Shown here in pieces: positions 56,818 to 64,000 of a DNA stretch of 64,000 nt. The position numbers were made by a program, and so were the translations under genes. The notes beneath the pieces were generated by a model. That model ran no database searches and was not told where the DNA came from. It saw only the letters and a list, made by a program, of their open reading frames with translations. Within the stretch, counting starts at the first letter, position 1, and every line of letters begins with the position of its first letter. Source of the DNA: Ramazzottius varieornatus (taxonomy: Eukaryota > Tardigrada > Eutardigrada > Parachela > Ramazzottiidae); contig BDGG01000013.1 of NCBI GenBank assembly GCA_001949185.1, forward strand, positions 1,361,718 through 1,425,717. The letters are read 5' to 3'.

Positions 56818-57345
56818 CAGGGTGCCCAAGCCAACTTGCTACCACCTATAAAGCTGTGGCGTTATAGACTGGATTATTACTCAAGTTCGAAACTAATTTT
56901 CTACGATTCACCAAACTATTTGCGTGACTGGCTAGGAATCGTGAAAAACGTGACTGGCTAGGAATCTGTTCACAATAAGTGGGGATCGATATGAAAACGT
57001 GGAAGGTGCAAAGAGCAAACTGCACCCAACTTTTCCTGTCTTTAGGGCCCTTTCCGAAAACTTCCTTTTCGCTTTTCTTTTGAGGTCCTGTGATACTTTT
57101 ATTGAAGATACTTAGGATAGGGACCGAGCTACAAGAATAGTGGTGAAAGGCACGAGTCTACTGTTCAGGACACGAGCAGGAATTTCTGCTGCAAACCATC
57201 TCTGGGTGTATGTAATCTGACTATGACTCATTTGAAGCAGCCCTAAATGTACAAGAAAAGTGTGTAGGGCAGAGCAGAAAAGGAGCGGTTTGAATTTTCT
57301 CTACCCCAAAGTTCTAGGTGGTAGCAAGTTGGCTTGGACACCCTG
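56818..57345. mobile_element. Inverted-repeat element, 528 bp, CAGGGTG ends
   Basis: Termini CAGGGTGCCCAAGCCAACTT and its complement match over about 32 bases. The CAGGG start resembles hAT or related cut-and-paste elements, but I see no matching 8-bp duplication outside. The interior has a direct repeat of GTGACTGGCTAGGAATC near 56921-56962. No transposase. Confidence 0.75.
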
Positions 57346-57856
57346 TAGGTCAAAACGCGTCAGTCGGAAACAAGAAGTACACTTTCTTTACACCAGCATG
57401 TACAGTTTCTGATTTACATAGGCCGCCGTTTTTACTCCGCTCTGAGACCTCTGCACAGCAAGTGTCATACGCTAGCCCATACTCCGTGGCCTGCTATCGT
57501 ATACTCCGAACGGCGAAACGCCGATTTGCATGTCGACCAAAGTTCATGTCAGATTTCGTCGAACTTTGCGAGCAGTGCTCCTCCACGCGATACTGAGTCA
57601 TGATACCAGAACGTAATTGAATATGCATACTGCTAATTTCAGCAACATGGATGTCGGTTTTGTCACATCTGCGAACTCGAAAAAAATGGTATCGATGACT
57701 CCGTTTGATGGTGTTTGGAGCGAAAAAACCTTGCCGTTCGTCGGACGGGTTCGATCAACGGGAAATTTCAGCGTTCTGAATTGTTCTGCGATGATTTGGT
57801 AAAGGCTCCACCGGAAGTTAGTGTCGTGTTTACAACGCGAATGTAACGTTGGAAAA
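57346..57856. other. Upstream region of the Thr-rich protein gene
   Basis: No gene seen; short motif-free frames only. Confidence 0.5.
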
Positions 57857-60203
57857 ATGCAAGCTGGATTTTACAGGTGTGTAGCTTTTTCGTTGATAGC
57901 ATCATTTTTCTTTGTAGTGACTGTTTTGTGGGGATGGACAAGCCTCCAATATTCAAACGGATTACAGCAGCCCGAAGTGGGTGGCAGAAGCAAGTATGCT
58001 GAAGCAAGAAGAAAGCGTCAAGCTTATTCTCAGAGCCGCCCGCACAATGGAACTATCAACTGGGAGCCAGTATGTAAGTTACATCGAGCCCGAACACTCA
58101 TTGATCAATTTTGAAAATAACTTCAAAACGGACAGTTACGATATTGTCAGACTTCCGATACTTTCCTGGTATCGGTTTTTCCGCATAAGTATCCCTGTCT
58201 TGAATAATCAACGTTTCTACAACCAGCGTATATCGCCATTGTCCACCATAATCGCTGTTATGTAGATGGTAATCATTCACGTACCATAAGTCCGACCCAC
58301 GCAAGACCATCTGAAAACAACGACAAACTTCGCTCTTCTCATCAGCGTCAACGCCTGTTACGCAGAAAGCAGGAAAATTACCCACACTATTTGCAAGAAC
58401 ACAAAAGAAGAGCATCATTTCGGGATCAGAATGGCAACGACCGGCAAAAGTCTTCCATCGGCAAAAGTGATACAATACTACATGACAATACCCGAGTACT
58501 CGTAGACAGGTTTTGATTTTTCAGGTCTATTTGAAGAAGCTACTGAAACTGACTGGGACAATCACTTCCAACAACGGGAGGACCGCAGTAAGGGAGAACA
58601 AGAACGACCAGGCGACGACGTAGACTGGGACAAAGGTCGCGACACGAGCGCCAAAGACTATGGCGATCACAGAAATTGGGGCAGCCCGAGACATGATCCC
58701 CACAGTCAACAACACCATGATAGACCGAAAGACTGCTGTGTCGACCAAGTGAAAACTTTAAAGAAATGCATAAAGAAGCTAGCTCGTTGGTACATCAATG
58801 GCAACCATTACGCCATTCGCCGAACCCTCAGTCCTCCTACTGATTCGAGTGAAGGAAATAAAAACGAACTGACGGTTGAACAATGCCAAAAAGTCCTATG
58901 CATGCGCGACCCAAAACCGCGTCCACCGAAACCATGCACTACTCGAACAACGGAGGCACCCGCAAGCAGCACTACACCTCACACGAAAACCATTCCAACA
59001 ACTCAGTCGACAATAACCACCCCGAAAAGCCCCAGTACTACCGCGACAAGCCCGGACACTACCACGACAACTCCCAGTACTACCGCGACAAGCCCAGACA
59101 CCACCACGACGACTCCCAGCACTACCACGACAACTCCCAGTACTACCGCGACAAGCCCAGACACCACCACGACGACTCCCAGCACTATCACGACAACTCC
59201 CAGTACTTCCACGACAACTCCCAGTACTTCCACGACAACTCCCAGTACTTCCACGACAACTCCCAGTACTTCCACGACAACTCCCAGTACTACTGCGCCA
59301 AGCCCGGACACTACCACCACAACTGGGTACACCACACCCCCGAAACGTCCAAGCTCACAAAAGAGACTACCACTCCCGAAACGTCCAAGCTCACAAAAGA
59401 GACCACCACTCCCGAAACGTCCAAGCTCACAAAAGAGACTACTACTCCCGAAACGTCCAAGCTCACAAAAGAGACCACCACTCCCGAAACGTCCAAGCTC
59501 ACAAAAGAGACCACTACTCCCGAAACGTCCAAGCTCACAAAAGAGACCACCACTCCCGAAACGTCCAAGCTCACAAAAGAGACTACTACTCCCGAAACGT
59601 CCAAGCTCACAAAAGAGACCACCACTCCCGAAACGTCCAAGCTCACAAAAGAGACTACTACTCCCGAAACGTCCAAGCTCACAAAAGAGACCACCACTCC
59701 CGAAACGTCCAAGCTCACAAAAGAGACCACCACTCCCGAAACGTCCAAGCTCACAAAAGAGACTACTACTCCCGAAACGTCCAAGCTCACAAAAGAGACC
59801 ACCACTCCCGAAACGTCCAAGCTCACAAAAGAGACCACCACTCCCGAAACGTCCAAGCTCACAAAAGAGACCACCACTCCCGAAACGTCCAAGCTCACAA
59901 AAGAGACTACTACTCCCGAAACGTCCAAGCTCACAAAAGAGACTACTACTCCCGAAACGTCCAAGCTCACAAAAGAGACCACCACTCCCGAAACGTCCAA
60001 GCTCACAAAAGAGACCACCACTCCCGAAACGTCCAAGCTCACAAAAGAGACCACCACTCCCGAAACGTCCAAGCTCACAAAAGAGACCACCACTCCCGAA
60101 ACGTCCAAGCTCACAACAAAACAGATCACGACGCAGTGCGTCAGAGGTCCTGGTAAACCATGCAAAGATGGCGATTAATCCACTATCTCGTTTGGCTCGC
60201 TAA
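57857..60203 (+). CDS. Thr/Ser/Pro-rich secreted or membrane protein with 36-bp repeats
   Basis: No known family. Three exons in phase: 57857-58073, 58266-58466, 58525 to the end. The start has a hydrophobic segment (CVAFSLIASFFFVVTVLWGW, about 7-26), a signal peptide or type II anchor, followed by a furin-like ARRKRQ site (about 50). Then come a basic, His/Asn/Arg-rich stretch, an acidic Trp-Asp segment (ETDWDNHFQQRED), a Cys cluster (KDCCVDQVKTLKKC) and CQKVLCMRD, and a mucin-like Thr/Pro array of the kind GalNAc-transferases glycosylate. Repeats follow (59336-60118). In the frame continuous with the exons they read PKRPSSQKRxxL and stop at 60203 (698 residues). A one-base shift at a run of five C (about 59335) would give TPETSKLTKETT repeats and a Cys-containing end QCVRGPGKPCKDGD at 60178, which I think is the true product (see findings). 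Confidence 0.65.
59196..59300 (+). repeat. 21-bp tandem repeat encoding STTTPST
   Basis: TTCCACGACAACTCCCAGTA plus C recurs about four times in tandem; it belongs to the mucin-like part of the protein. Confidence 0.85.
59336..60118 (+). repeat. 36-bp minisatellite, 22 units, coding
   Basis: The 18-base word GAAACGTCCAAGCTCACA recurs 22 times at exact 36-base spacing from 59342 to about 60098. Units differ almost only at GAGACCACCACT versus GAGACTACTACT. Because 36 is divisible by three, several frames stay open, on both strands. Confidence 0.97.
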
Positions 60204-61805
60204 GTTCAGTTTGTTTCTAATAAAGTCGACCTGTAAAACCAGCCTTAGCTTGACATCCTTCATAATATCTTTCGGGTTTAACCATACGACTGGCATCCTT
60301 TTATTTTAGTAGACCATGAGGTTGCTCCTTGTGAGCGGTACAAAAAGTGGGAAACGCACTTGAAATGGATGGTTTACAAGAAGGGGAAAACACACTTGAA
60401 ATGGATGTCTGCCAGCTGGCCTTCCATCTGGTACTGAGTCTATATTGGAGGAAATGCTTCCCTGCTCGTGCAAATTTTTTATTAGTTTGCTCCTTTGTAA
60501 TGGAACATGTGCGTCGTAGCCTTGTGGACACAACGGCTAATCAATAGTTTGCACGAGAGGGATGAATTTTCTACGCTGTGGATCAACATATGGCTGCCAA
60601 CCAGAAACATACATATGTAGTATGAAGAATGGAGGCAAGCAGTAGCGTGCCCGAGGGATTATTACAATAGCGGTAACATACTCAGAGTAGAAATCCGACA
60701 AAGTACGTGGTACAGACAGAAGTGGTCATGGTGTGTTTTTGGTTACGGTGTCACGACGCTATAGCCTAGACTTCTTGTAGTTCGGATTGCAAGTCCGATG
60801 TACATGGTACAAGATGCTCGTAATGTGAGTTAAGAATCTACAGACGCAAAAACGAACTCGTTCCAACCTGGTCCAGAGAGACAGAAACCAATCACAATCG
60901 CTAAACCATTTTTATCTTCAGGGGAACCGATGCAAGTTCTCCAAAGTCGCCACTTGTGCTCTACTGGATAACATCCTGTTGAATATCTAAGGTCTAGCTA
61001 CAGCAATATCTGGGTTTTGGCGGCCCAGTTTTGATACGAACTTTTTTGCTTTCATAATGCACTTTTTTTACATCAGATTGTTGAGAATACTCAAGCGCAT
61101 CACGTGGTACAGCCGCCACGCTTCGCCACGGATAGAAGTTTCACACAGCTGTTCGACCTTTTGAGAAGATTTTGCCGAAAATTTAAGGGGTGATTAGTAG
61201 CTGAAGCATCCCCACAGGGGGTTTATTGTCAGAACCGATGCAGTCGCACATTCGGGCTGTATGACGTCGTGGTAACGTCGAAACTTTGTCAGTCGAAACT
61301 TCGAATTACTTCAGAGTTTTCTGACGAAGTCATCTGACCAGTGGTCAGATGGCCAAATGAACTCCAGCATTGTGTTCCTCGATGTCTGTTACACCAGACT
61401 GCATCTGCAGTTTAACTTTGCCCTTGGGGACCCAAAACTTCAAACTCATTTCCTCAACAATCAGCCTGGCGAATGTTCGTATTAAAATCGGGCCGCCGAA
61501 ACCCAGCTACTCAGCTGTAGGGCGATTAATGCTGGCTGGTCATTGCTACAGTATGCAGTCTCTTCCAAACACGCGCTCTCAAGCAGCTGTGGGGACCAAC
61601 GGAGGTTTTAGATTATGATCAATTCCTTGTTCCGTGAGCGATTCAAGTGCGGATTATCCAGTTCAAACACCTCACCTATTAGTTTCGCACTTAGTGTATT
61701 CCGCTACGTACGTTCTACGTTGCAAGGTGGCTGCGTAGCTTTCTGAACATGATTTTGAGCGCCGCTTCGTCGTCTGCACTTCTGAACATGGTCTTGTTAT
61801 ATTCG
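60204..61805. other. Intergenic, no gene seen
   Basis: About 1.6 kb. A short imperfect tandem with CACTTGAAATGGATG occurs twice at about 60357-60402. A polyadenylation-like AATAAA lies at about 60219, just after the repeat gene. No other coding sequence is supported. Confidence 0.5.
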
Positions 61806-61975
61806 GTACACGTGCCTGGCCTAAATGTGGGGATGGACAAAAATATGGAGAACGGAGCGAAAGCGAAACGGGCCAGCTGTGGTTGACCAATCAACTAAAT
61901 CAATCAAAACAGAATCGCTTTCGCTCCGTTCCCCATATTTTTGTCCATCCCCACATTTAGGCCAGGCGCGTGTAC
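61806..61975. mobile_element. Foldback element with 58-60-bp arms
   Basis: The left arm (61806-61865) GTACACGTGCCTGGCCTAAA and onward pairs almost perfectly with the right arm (61916-61975). About 50 bases separate them. No coding sequence. The near identity of the arms suggests a young MITE or foldback insertion. Confidence 0.88.
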
Positions 61976-62123
61976 AGGAAAAGTTCTGTTTTGTGCATCC
62001 CTAGTGTAGCCTTCAACCTAGCCTGTCGCGTTCTCGAGGCCTTCCCTGAATATCCTACTGAAGGTACAGTTAGTCGAGCCTTAGCAAGGGCTGTCATCGA
62101 CAAGTGCATTCCTCAGATCACTA

Positions 62124-63868
62124 ATGGCGTCCCGTGCTCCTGGTAAGATCACTTCGCCGCGATGGCTATTGAGATCCGTTCAACAACAAGCAACATCTGT
62201 CGGCGTTTCCAAGCCTTCGCACATCAGACAGGTGTTCCAGTTGCAGTCAGCTGTGCTTCGAGTTTTCGGACTTTGGTCTCGACCCGCCCAGCTGACCACC
62301 TGCCACATTTCCTCGCTCCACCGACTCCTCTTCCTTATCCTGGTTATTCCCGCCACACCCATCTCGCTGTATCTTGTCCTACGTAGTTTGGCCGCCTTGA
62401 AAGAAGAAGACAAGTCCAGCCCGGAAGCGCGGCCTGTCGTTCATGCTTTAGCCATGGTGCCCAATATTGCTGTTGCCCTTCGCGGCATACTGATCTTAGT
62501 CTTCTTGGCCATCACTAAAATTGACTTGGCTAGCATGTGCGACGAGCTGAACAACGTAGTGTGCATGAGCTTGAGCAGATCCGAGGTGGGTCGCAAGATC
62601 AGAAAGTGGACTATCTGGAACGCCGGTATTGTGCTGTACTGCGTAGGGGCGTTCATACCAGTGTGTACACTATCCGCTGTCCATACGGCGCAGCTGTCAA
62701 ACCAAACCTTCACTGGTGATCTGGTGCTTAAGCCGTTTCACGGGACAGTAAAGATGTGGCTCTACGTCTTGTTGGAGGCCTTGTTCTCCTGGTTGCCCTA
62801 TCTGTTGTCGCATTTGATATTGATCACAGCAACGACATGCAGTATTGTCCTGTTTGATTGCTGTAAGACTGTCAATGCCAATTTGCATCGGCTGGAAGCA
62901 AACGCGGCTGTTCTGTGCACCGATAGCATGATGAAAAAGCTACAGTACGAAGAACGGTGTTCAGGTACGGAACCTCTGAAATGTATCTCTCGATGTTTTC
63001 ATCTTCTCCTAACTAAGTGCCCCAAGATGTTACAGGTGTTTGTTCGGAGCTGGATGCATTGGCCGGAGAGCTGGAAGACCTTATGAGGACCCGCGCCGCC
63101 ATATTCCACTTTATTGAGCGGCTGAACCATAGCCTTGGCTTTGTCTTCTGTCTCTCATATCTGGTGGACATAGTGGCTTCCGGTGGAATGTTAGCAGTAT
63201 TGGTGACAAACGAGGAACGGACAGAAGTAGCTTTTCCGACCAAGCTGGTTGGCACCATTGTCTTCATCACTTACGCAACTTTCCCATATGTTCCCATGGT
63301 CATGGTCACCGAAGCGGTAAGTAGACTAATTTCGACCTCGTCTAAAATAAGGGGCGGTGATCGATATTCTGTTAATTTTCGATAGGCGGATAATGCAAAC
63401 TACATCCTGTATCAAATTACGATCAAAGCCTACTCCCTCATTAAACGTCAGCTGGTAAAAGACTCACTTTCCCGCTCCCAGTCTACTGTAAATAAACACT
63501 GTTCATTGTGGTTCGTCTGTTTGAAGGGTACGACACTGAACCTGATTTTGGGGGATTTCCGCATGATGATGAACATGTTCCCCATCCACTTCACCGCGGC
63601 CAGGATATTTCACATCGATCGGAATTTTTTAGTAGCCGTACGGGCTTACTTTTTCCACCAACTCATTAGTCGACGTCGACCATACGCGTGCGTATTTGTG
63701 TTTTTTCAGACATTCTCATTCCTGTTTACATTCGCAATACTGTTGGAAGAGCTGCTCGGGCAGATGAGCGTCAAGGCCTTGGTGGCGTCCTCCACAAACA
63801 CGAGCGCTCTTTTGCAAGCCGTGCTGAATTCGACAAACGCGTCCACCACTGAGCTGCCCGAAAACTGA
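62124..63868 (+). CDS. Gustatory-receptor-like seven-transmembrane protein
   Basis: Invertebrate gustatory receptors are ligand-gated cation channels with an inverted 7TM topology. Five exons in phase: 62124-62964, 63036-63316, 63386-63487, 63527-63637, 63710-63868; 497 residues. Hydrophobic segments occur at about 67-90, 110-133, 165-190, 208-248, 325-350, 355-380 and 447-470. The C-terminal region is the diagnostic part: MFPIHFTAARIFHIDRNFLVA then TFSFLFTFAILL, the counterpart of the family's TAGxFFxIDRxLL...TYxxxLxQF, although the exact TYhhhhhQF signature is not kept. The last three introns are phase 0, one lying just before the final membrane segment, as in the wider Gr/Or superfamily. 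After TM7 an unusual 35-residue Ser/Thr/Asn-rich tail follows. ATG 62124 is the first in the frame. Confidence 0.72.
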
Positions 63869-64000
63869 TAGTATCATTCTCTTCCTTGTTCGCGGTGCTC
63901 GTACCATCGTTACGCATCGTCTGCTGTTGCCATCTCGTTTGATTTGATTGTACAGTATTTCGTTCCATCTATGAGGTACGCATGTTCCCCCTGTTCGGAA
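63869..64000. other. Window end, no gene seen
   Basis: Presumed 3' untranslated sequence of the receptor gene. Confidence 0.4.

Noticed and set aside
56818-57345. Assignment of the CAGGGTG element to hAT
   Set aside because: The terminal motif is suggestive, but flanking octamers (GTAATTAC and TAGGTCAA) do not match, so I left the superfamily open.
58883-59335. Second forward frame over the mucin region (Tyr/His/Asp-rich)
   Set aside because: It overlaps the exon that is continuous in phase with two upstream exons carrying a signal anchor; only after about 59335 does the second frame become the better candidate.
59336-60118. CRISPR-like array of regularly spaced repeats
   Set aside because: The units are contiguous 36-bp tandem copies with no spacers, in a eukaryotic coding exon.
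59311-60165. Minus-strand open frame of 284 codons repeating SGVVVSFVSLDV
   Set aside because: It is the antisense of the 36-bp coding repeat; a 36-base period keeps several frames open by necessity. It has no independent start context or splice support.

Overview
The window is eukaryotic, from an invertebrate animal with a compact genome. Every multi-exon gene follows GT-AG splicing (one GC-AG exception), most introns are about 45-480 bases, and gene order is dense on both strands. Recognisable animal families include AVL9, Bora, a polypeptide GalNAc-transferase, a fatty-acid-binding-protein-like gene, a GM2-activator-like lipid carrier, VAMP4, a TMEM249-like membrane protein, two tandem SLC17-type carriers, a MOXD1-like copper-monooxygenase relative, an M1 aminopeptidase and a gustatory-receptor-like 7TM protein, plus one tRNA-Glu(UUC). 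The family mix and short introns fit an ecdysozoan such as a tardigrade, but that placement is inference. Two runs of exactly 50 N (495-544, 17735-17784) are scaffold gaps.

Layout. 1-10.1 kb: almost gene-free; one doubtful exon pair on the minus strand and two short hairpin repeats. 10.2-14.1 kb (-): AVL9 in 13 exons. 15.8-17.3 kb (+): Bora. 17.6-17.9 kb: an inverted repeat with the second gap at its centre. 18.3-21.2 kb (+): GalNAc-transferase in 14 exons, including a 17-base microexon. 21.5-22.3 kb (-): FABP-like gene with the classical four-exon structure. 23.6-24.9 kb (+): GM2-activator-like gene in seven exons. 25.2-30.2 kb: a mobile-element district with three non-autonomous elements having 8-bp target duplications (hAT-type) and a decayed Merlin/ISXO2-type transposon. 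30.6-31.1 kb (+): VAMP4. 31.7-33.8 kb (-): TMEM249-like gene with a long acidic/Pro-rich tail. 35.0-38.9 kb (-): two tandem SLC17-type genes. 39.2-42.4 kb (-): MOXD1-like gene that has lost most copper ligands. 43.2 kb: tRNA-Glu. 44.3-49.6 kb (-): three LINE copies head to tail. 50.9-51.3 kb (-): a partial BTB-domain gene. 52.3-56.2 kb (+): an aminopeptidase N gene whose catalytic exons and splice sites look intact but which carries about four frameshifts. 57.9-60.2 kb (+): a Thr-rich secreted or membrane protein with twenty-two 36-bp repeats. 62.1-63.9 kb (+): a gustatory-receptor-like gene.

The genes do not form one pathway. Several act along the secretory/endolysosomal route (AVL9, GalNAc-transferase, VAMP4, GM2 activator, aminopeptidase, Thr-rich protein), which is probably coincidence.

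The most unusual feature is a family of roughly 50-bp foldback repeats with arms close to CAAGTGGCGCAC and a core resembling GTTATTAGCTG. I found nine copies, seven of them inside introns of four different genes. Other points worth attention are the five-of-six loss of copper ligands in the MOXD protein, an FABP whose helical lid is replaced by a charged linker, a perfect 14-bp hairpin in an aminopeptidase exon that looks like a template-switch scar, and a repeat array whose synonymous variation points to a different reading frame from the one continuous with the upstream exons.
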